Notes: generated by a model from the letters alone, not told the origin. Positions 1 through 14,100 are shown, counted from the stretch's first letter. The stretch is 64,000 nt of DNA from Geosiphon pyriformis (GCA_016748015.1 JAAOMT010000258.1:159008-223007); one strand, 5' to 3'. Made by a program: numbers and translations.

Positions 1-453
1 TTTATTCAAAATTAAAGCAGAAAAGCAATAGAGTAAAAAATTTAAACATAAATAAAATAGATTATTTTATATTTATAAAGTTCTTAGCAATAGATTATAT
101 AAATTAAAACTTGATAACAAAATACTAATAAAAGTTATATATAGAAATTAATTAAAACATTATTATTTTAAAATCAATTCTAAACTATTAATTCTACAAA
201 TTAGTATATATATTTTTTTAATTAATTATAAAGATATTTTTCGAAATTTAAAATCAATAATTATAATAAAATAACAATATATTTGAATATATAATTTAGT
301 TATTGGTATAAGTATTTTCTTAAAAATAAAAAACATTAAAACAAAATAATGATCAAAAAACATCCAAAACTAAAAATATATAAAAACTCATATATCGAAA
401 ATAAATTTTTTTTTTCTATTATTTTTAAACTTTTATATTAATATTTTATAATA
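1..453 (+). other. AT-rich remnant of family-1 gypsy 3' region
   Basis: No readable ORF. From about 330 to 453 the sequence resembles the pol/ORF3 spacer of the intact copy (minus strand 24,178-23,990), including a T-rich run just before ORF3. It is therefore taken as the continuation of the same decayed element. The first 300 bases cannot be assigned. Confidence 0.4.
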
Positions 454-1113
454 ATTATTCTTTGAAACATTTAAAAAATATTTTAAAAATTAATATTAGC
501 TTTAAAAATACTTTTAAACTTATATATAATAATTAGTAAAAATTAAATTAATTATACTTTAGAAAAAATTACAGTTTTAGTAGTAAACAGTTTTCATAGT
601 TATTATTTTTATAGAAAAAACACAAAAAATTATTTTAAAAATCACTTACTAAAACTTTTAAAACCAGGTTTTAAAAAAAACTTATTATTTATTTCTATTA
701 ACATTTTTTTAAATGCCACAATACAACAAAAAATTTAATTATGTCTTAATTAAAATAATAAATATACTCTTATTTATTGATATTTTCAAATTGAAAAAAC
801 ATTGCACCAACAAAAACTGGAACTTAAAGTACCTAATTTTACTTTTAAAGTCATATAAAAACAAATACACAATAAATTTAAAACAATAACTAAACCAATA
901 AATACTTATTATAAACTTAGAACAAATTTTAAACTTTATAACTTATTTAATACTTAAAACAATATTAAAAAGCTTACAGAATTGAAATTTTAACGATTTT
1001 TAAACCAAATTACTTTAATAATATTGAATTATTATCTAAATATTACAGATAATATTTAGACTTTAATAAAACTTAGTTTTAAAAAAGAGATTATATTACT
1101 AGTAAAAATTTGA
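454..1113 (+). pseudogene. Decayed copy of the family-1 accessory ORF (ORF3)
   Basis: Translating this stretch on the plus strand gives a protein that aligns over its whole length with the 223-residue minus-strand ORF at 22,403-23,074. Matching pieces include NATIQQK, IYRYFQI, KTL, KLEL, KQIHN, YKL and KLYNLFNT. Premature stops are explained by CAA to TAA, CGA to TGA and similar transitions. No frameshift is seen; a missing block of about 14 residues after NLFNT is a multiple of three. It lies directly upstream of an LTR, as in the better-preserved copy, so it is the 3' end of a family-1 gypsy element that continues left of the window. Function unknown. Confidence 0.75.
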
Positions 1114-2030
1114 AATATTATATAGTATAAAATTATTTTTATAATTTTTATCAATAAATATATATATTATTATTTTAATTTATTTTTTATTATTTTATCA
1201 AATTGTTTAAAATATTATTTAATTAATAACTTAATTTGTACAAATACACAAATTATAATAATCAGATTATATAATACATTAAACTATAAAATTTGCCAAA
1301 ATAATAAATAATTCACTAAAATACGAAATAATTTATAAAAATAACTTGTAGTTTGTTAAAAATATATCTTTAATTTAGCAAAATAATAGCAAAAAAAAAG
1401 TATAAGTTTATAGACTAATATTATAACAAGTTGTATAAAAAAAAGCTTTTTTTTTAAAAAAAATATAATTTAACTAAAATTATTTTCATTAAAATATTTT
1501 TCTTTAGTATTTATACAAATTATTTAAAAAAAACTAAATAAAAAACAACAAAAATTATAATTATTTTGCTTAAAATTTTCTAAATTTTCACTAATGTTTT
1601 TGAAATTAATTAGTTACTAATTTTAATAATTTATTAATGACTTTAAGCTTGGATAAAAGACAATTCTTTTAATAAAATATTTTTTTTTACATTTTTTTAT
1701 TTTTTTTATTTTTTTATTATATATATTAAAATAATTTATAGACAAAATTTTTGTAAAAAGGCTGATTTTTACAGCAAAATAACTACATACTTTGGTAAGC
1801 TTTTAAATAAATATTTCTTAAAAAAAATTTAATTTTTACTGTAAAATAGCTATTTAAATAACTAATATAAAATTAATCATTTTATTTATAAGTCCAATAA
1901 ATCAAATTATAAGAGATAACTTAAAGATAAATTTAGTTATTAGAGATTTAACTACTTTTAGTAATTGTGAATTAATAGCAAAATAATATTAATAACATTC
2001 AAAAAAAAAGACCAAAAATCTTCAGTAATA
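1094..2030 (+). repeat. Family-1 gypsy LTR (3' LTR of an element running off the left edge)
   Basis: About 937 bp, starting TATTACTAGTA and ending TTCAGTAATA. It aligns with the 971/957-bp LTRs of the element at 21,458-33,157 (reverse complement) and with the LTR at 6,114. The terminal TG..CA has become TA..TA by transitions. ORF3 lies immediately upstream, so this is a 3' LTR in plus orientation. Its partner LTR is outside the window. Confidence 0.8.
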
Positions 2031-3169
2031 TTATTATATAAAAGTGATTTTTTTTGTAAAGTTGTTAAATTTCATTTTGTTTTTTATTGTATAGATAATT
2101 AATTATACTTATTACAATAATCAAAAAAATACCTTAAAGCTTATAACAAAAATAATCTAGACTTTATTAAACTTAATCTTTTGCTTTTTTGTTTAAAATT
2201 AATTTAACAGACAATTTTAAGACTTTTGGAACTGGTTTTTAAACAAATGTTTAGCTAAAATTTATATTGCTTATACTATATATTTCTTTAATTAAGTTTA
2301 CTTTAAAGATTTATTTAAAAAAAGAAATAACAATATTATACAGTTTTTATACTATGTTATCTTTGAATAGCAATCTCTTAATTTTGAATATTTAAATTAC
2401 CAAATTTATATTTGGATAGCTGCCTATCAATTAATTAAAAACTTTTTTGAAACTGAAAAAAAAAGTTATTAAACTGCTTCTGTTTTTAATCTTTTTTTAA
2501 ATAAATCAGACTTTTTTACAAAAACAGCTACTTTTAAACAAATATCCAATAATCCAATATAAACAAATATTCTAATTGCTTTTTAAAATATAAAAACTAT
2601 TTTAAGATAAAGAAACAATATTCTATTACTCTTATTTAGAAACAATACACAAGATTTAATTAAATAACTAAAAATTTTTAAAAAAGCAGTAATAACCAAT
2701 TAATACAATATAGAATACAAATTTCAGATTATTGATGAGTATTTTTAAGACTTTTTTATCACATAGTTTTTTCAAAAAACTAATCTTGATATACAACAAA
2801 AAATTGTAAAATAAATATTAACACAAACTAAAAAAGATAATATTTCTTTTACTACTTAATTTAAACTTAGATTTTAAATTTCAATTTTGATTTTTAAATA
2901 ATACATAAAGTTAGAAAAAAAAATTCAAAGTCTTAATAAAATTATAACTAAATATGTCAAAATTATCAGAAATTCAATTAAATAAGTAGATATTAAAAAA
3001 AACTAAATTAAAAAACAAAAGATTGATTTCTTTATCAAAAAATTAAGAACTAATCTATTATATGTTTTTTGATTTTTTTTGGCTCTAAAAAACAATTTTA
3101 TAATAAATATAACTATTAAGCTTGTTCAGAAAATTAAAAAAAAAACAAAAAAATACATCTAAGATTTAT
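2031..3169 (+). other. Heavily decayed retroelement-like sequence
   Basis: Very AT-rich. A plus-strand reading around 2,700-3,060 gives a Lys/Gln/Ile-rich, gag-like stretch full of TAA/TAG stops, which is only suggestive of a retrotransposon gag. No gene is called and no host-type coding sequence is seen. Confidence 0.3.
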
Positions 3170-6113
3170 ATTCCATTTTTTGTTTTTGTTTTTGTTTTGG
3201 CTTTAGCTTCTTAAATAACTGTTATTTTTTTTACCATTTAAACTTAAGACCCAAATAAATAACTTATAAACAGACTTATAATTAACTTTATTTGATTGTT
3301 AAAATTTTTAGCTTAAGCAATAAAAAAAATTAATAGTTTTAAAGACCCAAATTTGAAATTTACTATAATTAGCTCTAACAAATATTTTTTAACCAAAAAC
3401 AGTTAACTGTATAAGTTTAGTAATTTATAAGCAAAAATTAAAACTTGTGGTTTTTTTTAACTTTTTTTTTTTTTTAAGTAGGTAGTAATAATAACTCTGT
3501 ATTAATATTATTAATCCAAATAATTTGATATGTTTTCAAAATTGGCTAAATTACAAAATCTTTTAAATTTAATAAGAAGTAATTCAAAAATTGCTAATTT
3601 AAAATGTTTATAAATTGTAGATATTTAAGTATATTAGTCATCAAATAAGATCTGAAGTTTTTGAGTATTCTAATTAAGAGTGACATAAGCCTTAATTAAT
3701 AAATTATTGCCAATTAAAGCTTAATATTAAGTTGTTTTTATTACAAAAACTTTGGTCGAAATTATAATTTTATTTATTTTAAAAAAAAAATTTTTATTTT
3801 TTCTATTAAGATTTTAATATTTTTATTGATTATTATAATAATTCTAACTATATTTATATAATTGACTCAATAATTTAATTAATTCATAAACTGTTTTATA
3901 ATTATATTGCTAACTAATTTATTATCAAGTATTAATTTAATAATTATATGTTTTATTATAACATTAATGTATATTATCATAATTGATTTGTTTTGATTAA
4001 TATTAGTTCTACTAAAGAGATTAAAAATGTTTAAATTGTTAAAATTGAATAAAAATATAACTGCAAACATTTTATTTTCAATAATTATAACTGAAAGTAT
4101 TATATTAAAAAAGAAAAAATTAGTGATTTTAATAATAGCTTTTTTTTCTAAAAATATAATATTACCAAAATTCTGAGTTTTAATAAGACCAAAATAGGAA
4201 ACTTGGTTTAAATAGCTTATTAGTATTATTAAAGTAATAAGTTGCTATAATTAAATTTTAGAAAAATACTGTTGTAAATTAAGTTTGATTTCTATTATTG
4301 TATTACTGTTTTTAATTATAATTGATAGCTTGGAGTCTTAAGTTGTTTTATTGTAAAGTTTAATATTAAAATTAAGGTTGTATTATTATTTGAAAGTATT
4401 AATAATAATTCTAAAGTAATTATGATAAGTATTTTAATTGTTAATATTAAGATAAGAAATAATAATATTTTGTTATTTATAAGTATTTTAATTGTTGCTA
4501 ATATTAGTTTTTATAATTCTAATTTAATAATTTTTTATAGTAATCTCTTATAATATAGTCAAATTTCTGACAGTAATGACAATTTTGAGAATTTTGTCTC
4601 CAAGATTGTTGTTTGTTGTTAACATTGTTGCTATTGTTAATGTTTTATATTATTGCTATTTTTTAATACTATAAGGATTAATATGTTTCTGAATTTCTTG
4701 TAAAAATATTTTCAATTTTTAAAAATAATTTTTTATTTAATTGAATAATTTTTGCATCAATGTCAAAAGTTTTACTTATAACTAGATTAACAATTTGGGT
4801 ATGATTGACTTCTTGTTTAGTGAATTTAATGTTATAAATAAGTATTATAGTATTTTGTAGACTTCTAAAATAGTAAAGTTTAACAGATTAAAAAATACTG
4901 CTTCTTAATCTTTTAATAAATTAATTCAAAATTTGGCCAGATGTATAGTAATCTTTTTTAATAACTTAAATTTGTTAAAAAATTTAATTGAATCAGCCAA
5001 GATAAGTAGTAACTGCTTTATGATTTTTTTGTTTTATAATACTAAATTGATTTGTAGTTAAAATAAAGATATTGAAATTACAGAAGTTCTGTAAAAAAAC
5101 AAGTTTAAAAACAACAAAGTCAATTAATTTTTTATTAAAATTTTGGTATTAAGAGTTAGCAGTTTCTATAAAAAAAACTAATACTTAAATAGTTCTAATA
5201 TTATTTTAATTGTTGACCATAATTGTTTTTTCGATTTCTGCAATCCATATATATGCATTTTTTTATTGAAAATTTTTTTAATCTAATAATGTCTTTATAA
5301 ATTATGATTAAAATATTAAAAAGTTGTTTATTTGTTAACAAAAAAAAAATTGGCAGAAGTATATTTGATTGTTTAGTTAAATTTAAGACTGGTTGTTTTC
5401 TTTTGTAAATTGTTACAATAGAAATAATGATGTTTCTTCTAAGGAAATAGTTGTAGATTTAGGTAGTAATTCTAATATTTTGTTTTCAAGTAAAAATATT
5501 TCGAAAAGCAATATTTATTACCAAAGTAAAATTTTTAAATAGTGTTCTGTATTTTTTCAATAATTTAGTTCAAAAATTTCTGTTAAAGTCCTAAAAATAA
5601 AGATTTTTGGAAATTTTTTGAAGTATTTAATTATAAACTGTTTGGCTGATTTAATAAAATTTTGTTTTCTGGATCTAATAATAAGAAAATATTGTTGATG
5701 AAAAGAATCTTGATTTTTTGCTAATTATAGATTAAAATTTTGCTTGCACAAATAGCTGTTAAATATTGTTTTCTGTATCAAACTCAGATTTCTCTAAAAA
5801 AAATTTGGTAGTATAGTTTTTATTAAGTTATAAGTAATAGTTTTGTATATATATCTCGATTTTTTTGTTAATAAGGAGAAGAGTTTTTACAATTGCTCTT
5901 TTGGTAGTTGTATTAAATACAATAGTAAATTTTGGTAAATGTGTTTTCCAAGTTTTTTGTATTTATTGTTTTGCCTAAATAATAGTCAATATTAACATGT
6001 ATATAGTACAGAAAATTACTTTTAGTTGTAAATGTTTCTTCTGAAATTCTTTAATATTTTCAAAAATGTTGATATAATACATTTCTAAAAAACAAATAAT
6101 CTTTTTTGACTGT
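3170..6113 (-). pseudogene. Decayed Ty3/gypsy gag-pol fragment (minus strand)
   Basis: On the minus strand, 4,700-4,800 reads as a gag C-terminal segment (NHTQIVNLVI, followed by a Lys/Ile-rich helix) that matches the gag segments of families 1 and 2 (NHTKLVNLAI, NHTQIINLVI). Just downstream, near 4,560-4,600, is a zinc knuckle of the form C-x2-C-x4-Y-x4-Y, i.e. CCHC with the His and last Cys changed to Tyr by transitions. The stretch 5,650-5,760 is also similar to 12,640-12,750, so both belong to one further gypsy family (called family 3 here). It stops where the family-1 LTR begins at 6,114. Dead. Confidence 0.55.
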
Positions 6114-7052
6114 TGTTACCAGTAAAATTTTAGTTATTAACTAGTATAAAATTATCTTATAATTTCTATTATAAATTAGCATATATTATTATTATTCAAA
6201 TTATCACTTATTATTTAGTCAAAAATTATTAAAAATTACTATTTAATTAATAATTCAATTTGTATAAAAGAAATTAAGATGATCAAATTACACAATACAC
6301 TAAATTATGTAACATTTAAAAATTTGCTAAAATAATAAATAATTCACCAAAATAGTTAATAGCTCAATGAAATAATTTGTAGTTTGTTAAAATATATCTT
6401 TAGTTCATCAAAATTATAACAAAAAGAAAAAGTTCAAATTCACAGACTAGTACTATAACAAGTTGTATAAAAGAAAAGCTTCTTTTTTCGAGAAAATATA
6501 TCTTACTATAGATATCTTACTTTTAGATTTATCCTTATTAGTACAATTCAAAAATAAAAGTATACTTTAAAAACCAATTTGTGAAATAATTACACTTAAC
6601 ATTCACCAAAACTCAACTAATATTTTAAAATTAACTAGCTACCAATTTCAGTAATTTGTTAGTGATTTTAGACTTAAATAGAAAATGACTTTTTTAATAA
6701 AATCTTATTTCTTTTACATTGCTTTTTTTTTTCTATTATAATCATTAGGGTAGTTTACAGACAAGATTTCTGTAAAAAAATTAATTTTTACAGCAAAGTA
6801 ACTACACAATTTTTAATAAGCTTTCAGACAAACAATTTCTGAAAAAAAGTTGATTTTTATTACAAAGTAATTACATAAAATAACTGACATAGAATTAGCT
6901 ATTCTACTTATAAGTTTAGCAGTTTAAATTATAAGAGATAATTTAAAAATAAATTCAATTATTGAAGGTTTAATTACTTCCAGAAAACATGAATTCACAA
7001 CAAACAGGCATTAACAATATTCAAAAAAAAAGTCCAAAAACCTTCAGTAATA
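6114..7052 (+). repeat. 5' LTR of the truncated family-1 copy
   Basis: 939 bp, starting TGTTACCAGTA and ending TTCAGTAATA. It aligns end to end with the family-1 LTRs. It is followed at once by TTTGGT, the start of the primer-binding site seen in the better copy. Preserved better than the LTR at 1,094 but less well than those at 21,458 and 32,201. Confidence 0.85.
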
Positions 7053-10000
7053 TTTGGTATTATAATACAGCAATAACAACTTCAAAGTGGTGATCACACT
7101 TAACACAATAACTTTAGAGTATTATCAGTTAATTTACACTCACTGCAAGCAAAAATTCAACATCCAAGACGGTATTAAAGTTTTCAAGAAATTATTATAC
7201 CAATATATTGAGAACTATATTAACAATTATTTTTTGGAGACTATAATATTTTAGAAGTTAGAAACAACTTCTATGAAAACTTACTACACTATTTTTACTT
7301 AAAAACAGAAGAATTTAATAGTGAAACACTTAACACTTACTTTTAGAAACTTATTTTTAATATCATTTAATATTGTAAAAAAAAATACTCAGTACAATTC
7401 AAATTTTTTTTGAACATAGAATCAAAGTCTGAAAATAACAACAAAAGAAAACAAAAACAAAAATAAAATCCAAAAACAACCTATAATACACCAAAAATAA
7501 TAGTTAAATACTTGTAAATATCTAAACAAGGAACCAGTATCAAATTAACACTCTTTGTCATATTATTTCCAATTTTATTTGTTTAACTGCAAATACCCAA
7601 TTCACTTTTTATTCGATTTTCAAGACCAGAAAACTTTATTTTACCAAAAAGCCCAACACAACAGCCAGAATTAATATCTATCAGTACTAATCTTCTCAAT
7701 TTTTTAACAGAAAACCAAAATAATTACTTTAATAACAACAAAAACGTTTCTGAATTCACAGAAAAAAAAACTACCAAGAATAAAGATACTGAAGACATGA
7801 CAACTACTTAAATTACAAAAATCACTGAATTTACTAGAAAAAATGTTAATACCAGTCCATAAAAATGGCTTAACAAAGTCCAAAAAGCAAAAGATGCAAA
7901 TGAATGGAATACAGCAAAAATATTAAAAACAATTTCATACTTTCTTTAAGAAATAACAGACAAATGGTTTGAAAACTTGGCTGAATTTTTCAAAAACTGA
8001 CAAGCATTCAAAAATGTTTTTCTGAAACAATTTACCAACAACAATATCTTTATTATTCTCTAAAACCAATTTTAAAACATTAAACAAAAACCTTCTAAAT
8101 TTATTATGACCTATCTTAAAAAATTCAACAAACTTTTTTAACAAATTTGACAATTAAAAACCAATAAATATTATTCCAATGCTCAAATTTTGAACTAATT
8201 TATAGTCGAATTAAAAAATAAATTGATTAAAAAAGTTTATTTTTATGTCCTAATAGACTTAGCTATGGCTATTTAACATGTAAAAAACTATAAAATGGCA
8301 ATAAAAAAAGCAAATTACACCAAATTTGTCAACTTTGTAATCAGTAAAACCAGTTTAACAGTTGAAGAAAAAATTGATCAACTTGCAAAGAAAATTAAAA
8401 ACTATTTTATTAACCAATAACAATAATAATAACAAAGATATTAATTACTTTAACAATAAAACCCAAACAACTTTCTATCATCAAACAGCCAAAACCAAAG
8501 CTGTTATTATTGTAGAATTTCAGAATACTAGAAATAAGACTGCTAAAAAGTGCAATAAAACCAGCAGCAAAGAAATAATTAATATTATTTTTAATTTTAA
8601 CAATCTCACTACCAATTTCTAATACCAACTTATTATTCACAAGACCTTAATACTAGAATAATTACTATTAATCTGTTCCACAACTCATTCAACAACAGAA
8701 TTAATAACCATCAGTTTAGCAATATTAAATATCTGCTTAAAAATTGGTTCAACAAAACCAATTGGCATCTCAAAATTAATTTACAACAAACAACAATAGA
8801 TTTAATTCCAATAACTAATTAGTTCTTTGAAATTCAACTCAACAAAGACCCAATTATTGCTATATACAATTTAGTTATTTTACAATATCAGAAAAAACAG
8901 ATTTTTAGCAAACTATACTTTTTAAAAATAAAGCTGCAGCTTTAAAACAAAACTCTTTCAGTAATATAATCTCATTAACCAAAATTGCCCAAAATACCAA
9001 ACTTTCTAATATATTTCTATTTGAATTTGAAGCAAATAAATTACCATTTTTGCTTAGCAATATAGCTATTACAAAACAAAAAGCAATCCCAGCTATATAT
9101 ACAGAAACCAAAATTGAAGAAAACCAATTTGGTTAATCTTAAACAATAAATCTACTAAAACCATTATTATATACTAATTAATACAATAGCTTAAACAAAA
9201 TGTGAATAAGCCTGCCCAAACAGTTATTGTTATAGCTAATAATATAAAAAAAATTTCAATTAAAAAAATTAACAACTTTTTATTTATTATTAATAAAATT
9301 ATCATTCCAATTAAAGTTTTTGTTATAAACACACTCCATATTAAGCTTTTATCAGAAACAATTAGCTTTTTAAAACCAATACAAATTTAGATTAAGAAGC
9401 CCAAGAACTTTAAATTTCATACCAAAAACAATAAACCAGAGTATTTATTATTTGTAATACTTTTAACAAACAATTAAAAAAAGTCTTTGTGTTCAAATTT
9501 AAAGAGAAAAAAAAATGTTAATTACCAAAACTTATATGGCTCTTAGATTAACATCCAATTGGGCTAAAGAAACAGAACAAATAATTTTTAAAAAAACCAG
9601 AAAATGAAATATTGCTCACTATTTCAAGTCAGAACCACAAAAACATCCATTATATATCCTATTTAAATACAAAGATTACAACAAAAAGCTTTCATTAATG
9701 GAAATTTGTATATTACCAAAAAAAATATAAGATATACACTTGTTATTACTGCAAAGCCTACTACCAGGAACGATTTGAATATCCCAAACAAAATGAAAAA
9801 TAAAACAACACTTTTTTTTTTACATATAAAAAACTGCTACTTGAAAAATACAACTGGATTAATGTTGCAATAAAAAAAAAATATGCAATCAAATCTGTTA
9901 ATATGTCTTATTAATTGCAAAAAAAGTAAAAAAAGAAATTCTATTTAATACTACTTACAATAGTGCTCTTAACAAACTTTATTATTATTTATATAATGCT

Positions 10001-10390
10001 CAAATAATTTATAAACTGATCATAATTTTAATTAATAAAAAACCCCAAAAAAATGTCTACCAAATGAAAAAAGCTAAATATATTAAATACATCTTCAAAA
10101 TTGCTAGATATAACTACAAAAATAAATTTAAAACTTATTACCAAATTGTCAGTTACATTTACTTGACCAAAAAAACTTAAATTATTGATTAGAATAAATA
10201 AATATCCAATTATATAAAAAATATGTTATACTTTGTAATAACTAATAATATCCAAAATGTTAAGCTTTTAATATTTTTTTGTTCAGTAAAAGTAATAAGA
10301 ATAAAATTGAATTTAGAAGAAAAACATATTAATAAATACTTAATCTATTACTTTAATTAAAACTAGAAAAAAAATTCTTTTAAAAATTTT
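7053..10390 (+). pseudogene. Decayed gag-pro-linker of family-1 gypsy
   Basis: Plus-strand translation in mixed frames follows the intact family-1 proteins in order. The gag N-terminus is near 7,085-7,260 (IQDGIKVFKK, IENYINNYF). The gag core is at 7,800-8,150, with the pieces NEWNTAK and KWFENLAEF. A broken zinc knuckle (CYYCRIS) is near 8,490. The protease C-terminal part reads at 9,202-9,390 (NKPAQTVIVIAN, INNFLFIIN). The Cys-rich linker is at 9,510-10,190. All parts contain stops derived from CAA, CAG, CGA or TGG. Confidence 0.7.
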
Positions 10391-11290
10391 GTTTAATTAT
10401 ATTTTTGTAGTTTAAAGCAAATTTAATATTTGGAAAAAAACAATTTTTTGGTTTTAAAAAATATTAACTTAATTTTCTATCTTTATAATTGAATTTGTAA
10501 TTAAAAATACTTAAAAAAAGATAAAAAAATCTTATTAGTGCTTTAAAATATATATAATTTTATAGAATAGACATATTTGAACAAGAATTTGAGAAAAATA
10601 AAAATATGTATTAAATTTAATATTAGTTTAATTTTATATTTAATAGTTAATATTTTTGTTAACAATATAATTTGAATTAGTAATTATTATATAAAAATAC
10701 AGAATATTTTAAATATTATTAGTGAGTTTTTTAAAATAAATAATATATTTATTAATATAAATAAAACAATAATTATTTTAATTAATTTTAAAATTAAGAG
10801 TGTTTTTTTAAACATAAATAAATTTTTAATTACAGTTATTAATATTAGTAAATTTTATTAGTATTAAGATATTTTTTTGTTAACCAAGAAAATTTCTAGA
10901 TCTAATTTAAAAAAACAATTTTAAATATTATTATTTATATAAAAAACAAAAAATAATAATAGTATAAATAACCAATAGTAAAATAGAAAATTATTAAAGC
11001 ATATAATATTAAAAATTTCAAAAATACTAATAAAAATTTTAGAAATAGCAAATTATAGAAATTTCAAAAATTTTATATTATAAAAATTTATGTATATAAA
11101 GTAAAAATATTAAAAGTCAAAAAAAAATATTTAAAAAACAAACAAGTTTACTTAAAAATTAATTTAATCTTTTATTATTACTTTTATTTAAACTATAATT
11201 TTTTTAATAAAACATATTAATTAATTATATTTAAACTAATCAATTTATAAATTCAACTTATTATTAATATTATTATTTACTTAATATTAT
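10391..11290. other. AT-rich stretch, nothing recognised
   Basis: Roughly 900 bp dominated by A/T runs. No ORF, repeat boundary or RNA gene could be supported. Probably decayed transposon sequence lying between two recognisable remnants. Confidence 0.4.
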
Positions 11291-12600
11291 TATTAGTCCA
11301 CTTATTTTTTTTATTAACAACATTTATAATTTATATACCAATTGCCAAATTAAAAAAGTTTACTAACAAAGAAAATAATATTCAAATATAGTTAAATAAA
11401 ATAGAAAAAGCTATTATTGCTAATAATTAAAATAATATTAAAGCTTTTTAAGTAATCTTACAATTGTTTTAAAACATAGTTAATTTATAATATCAAAATT
11501 TTACTGCTAAACTCATATTTTTTTAATATTTTAATAATTATAATAGCATTATTTATTACAAAAATATTTTAATAATATTAAACAGAAAAATAATAAAGCA
11601 ATTACTATATTTTTAAAATATTTCTATTATTATCTATGTTAAATTTAGATAATTAATATTAAATATTATATAGAATCATAAATTTTAAATTAATTTATTA
11701 AAAAATTATGTAGTAGTATTTTCCAATAAGTATATTTAACATATTTAGCAAATTTTTAAGCCATAATTATATTGGTTTAAGATTTTAAATTGGTTAAGCT
11801 TAAGTTTAATTATGTTTAAGCCATAAATTTAATAATAAATAGATTATTTAAACTGAATATTAAGTTGAAACAACTCAATAATAATATTAATAAAAAAATG
11901 AAAAAATATTTAACTAATAATTAAGCTATATATTAATTTTTACAATATTATAAAAATTAATAGAACAATAATTATTTTTAAAACCAGTTATAACTATTAT
12001 TATTATTAAATTAATAACAGCCAAAAACTTAAATTAACTATTACTAATATATATAAAGTTACTTAAAAATTAATTATAAGTTATAATTAAATAATTAATA
12101 ATCAAAAAATTAATATTAAAATTTTGATTAAAAAATTCATATTTTAAATTATAAAATTAAAGTTTAGCCAAAACAATATTAACTATTATAATATTACTTA
12201 TTAATAATACTATAACAAATTTAATTACAACTTTTATATGTATTTTATTCTTAACTATAGTTTATTAATTGTTTATTAACTATTAATTTGTAAATTAATA
12301 TTACAATTTCAACTACAATTATTATTTTCAGTTTAAATTTAAAATTTAAAACCAAAAACTGTTTAATAAAACTAACAATTAGCAATAATTACACATTAAT
12401 TAATTTTTAATATTGTTAATTTGCAATTTGAAAATTATGTTCAAAATTTGAAAAACACTCAATTATTTTTTTTAAATTTTAAAACTATTTAAATTTTTTT
12501 ATAATAATTAAAAACTTATTATTCAATTTTAATAATAATAATAACAATATTTTATTTATAATTATTACTAAAAATAATACTTTTACTATTATTTTTTTTT
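11291..12600 (+). pseudogene. Decayed gypsy gag fragment (family-2-like)
   Basis: Plus-strand text around 11,330-11,470 (PIAKLKKFTN followed by NNIQI) parallels the family-2 gag start at 42,631 (PITKLEKFTG), and the similarity continues in blocks towards 12,350. No LTR was found on its left. Riddled with stops, non-functional. Confidence 0.55.
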
Positions 12601-12941
12601 TAAACTAGAAAATTAGTCACTTTTTTTATTTTTTAAAATCTAATAATATGAAGAGATTGTTAATAAAAAAAATCCCAATTTTTTATTAACTATAAATAAA
12701 GTTTTTTTTTTATTGGTTTGTGTATTATTGTTAGAATTAGACTTGGATTTTTCAGAGTTAAGTTTTAATGTTTATTTGTTTTTCTACTAAGAATACTAAT
12801 TTTGTTGATAAAACAAAAATTTCAGTTATAGCTTATATAATAGTTAAAATTAAATATGCTAATAATTGTTAATGAATTTGTTTTTTAAGTTTTTTTATAT
12901 TGGTTATTTAACTTAATAGATAATTGATTTTAATATATATA

Positions 12942-12967
12942 CAGGGTGGTATAAAAAGTATTGGACA
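12942..12967 (+). repeat. Left TIR of Tc1-like element
   Basis: About 26-bp terminal inverted repeat, matching 14,270-14,295 with a few transition differences. Core shared motif GTATAAAAAGTATT. Confidence 0.85.
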
Positions 12968-13059
12968 TTTTTATAATATGTTATATAAAAGAACTAACTT
13001 ATGAATCGTTAATTTTTTATTATTATATTAAAATACATGTTAGTATTTTGTTTGACTCC

Positions 13060-14100
13060 CATTTGCTTTAAAAATAGCTTGAACTTGACATGGCATAAAC
13101 TTGATCAAATTACGATAGTAATTTACAGATATCGCATTCTATTCTTCCTTAACTCACTGTTCTAATTGTACAATATTTAAGGGTTGTGAATTACATTGAC
13201 AAATTTTAACTTCAATATATGACTAAAAATTTTCTATTGAAGTAATATCAGGACTTTGTGCTGGCCAAGGAAGTAATTCAATATTTGAAGAGGTAAGAAA
13301 AGAATGCGCAACTTTTGATGTGTGAATTGGTGCATTGTTTTCCTGAAAAAAAAACTTTTTTTTAGGTTTTTTTGCATGAAGTTTTACCATAAAAATTGCA
13401 TAATTAGCCAAGATTTTGCAGTATATAACTCCAGTAATATGACCAACCAAAAGAACTAAAGAACTCAAACCAACCCATGAAAAACATTCTCAAAACATGT
13501 AACCAAAGCTTTTTCTAATTGTGGCTGTAATACAATCCTTATGAAACTCTTTAGAAGGTTTACGCCATACATGTCCAAATCCTGTAGTCCTAAATTGTGT
13601 ATATGTAGATTCATCTGACCAAACAACTCGTTTAAAATCTTCTACTGTCCAATTTTTATAAGTACGAGCTTATTGTAAACATTTTTTTTTATTTGATTTG
13701 GAAATTAATGGCTTGAGATGAGGAATGTATGAGTGAAGTCTTTTTTGAGCTAATCTATTTCAAATAGTTTATATAAAAATAGATTTGTTGGTATCTTTAA
13801 TAAAATTCAATTGTATTTGAGAAAGAGTTTAGCAGCAGATTTTTTTATCCTCCATTATTGAATATTTGAGTTGTTTACATGTGCATTTGTCAAGAATTTG
13901 TGGTCAGCCCATTCGTTTTTTAGGAAGTTTTTTTAGCTTGTATGACTTTTATACATGTATTACAGAAGAACGTAAACATCCAATAGTCATTGAAATTTTA
14001 CTATTGTATGTTCTAACTTTTTTGCTAAAATAATTCCTCCTTTTTGGTATTCAGAAAGTTCTTTTTTAAGACATATTTGATGTGGTAAATTTTTTCATGA
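13060..14100 (-). pseudogene. Tc1-family transposase, inactivated
   Basis: Minus-strand translation gives a Tc1 DDE transposase. It contains the first catalytic Asp in VVWSDESTY (about 13,610-13,640), the block QENNAPIHTS (about 13,310-13,350) and the C-terminal block LPWPAQSPD with SIENF (13,223-13,290). Exactly 34 residues separate the second catalytic position from the Glu, the DD34E spacing of Tc1. The second Asp of the usual QDNAP block is Asn here, a single G-to-A change that should abolish catalysis. Stops interrupt the reading after IENF and in the N-terminal half. The longest open part is 13,223-13,468. Confidence 0.85.

Larger units (their letters stand above)
6114..10390 (+). mobile_element. 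Truncated, decayed family-1 gypsy element: 5' LTR, gag, pro, linker
   Basis: A second family-1 copy, plus strand. It has the 5' LTR, the same PBS context, gag, protease and Cys-rich linker segments as the copy at 21,458-33,157, but is lost after about 10,390, before the dUTPase/RT part. Many in-frame stops and several frameshifts. The right border is uncertain because the sequence fades into AT-rich DNA. The four bases before the LTR are CTGT. Confidence 0.75.
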
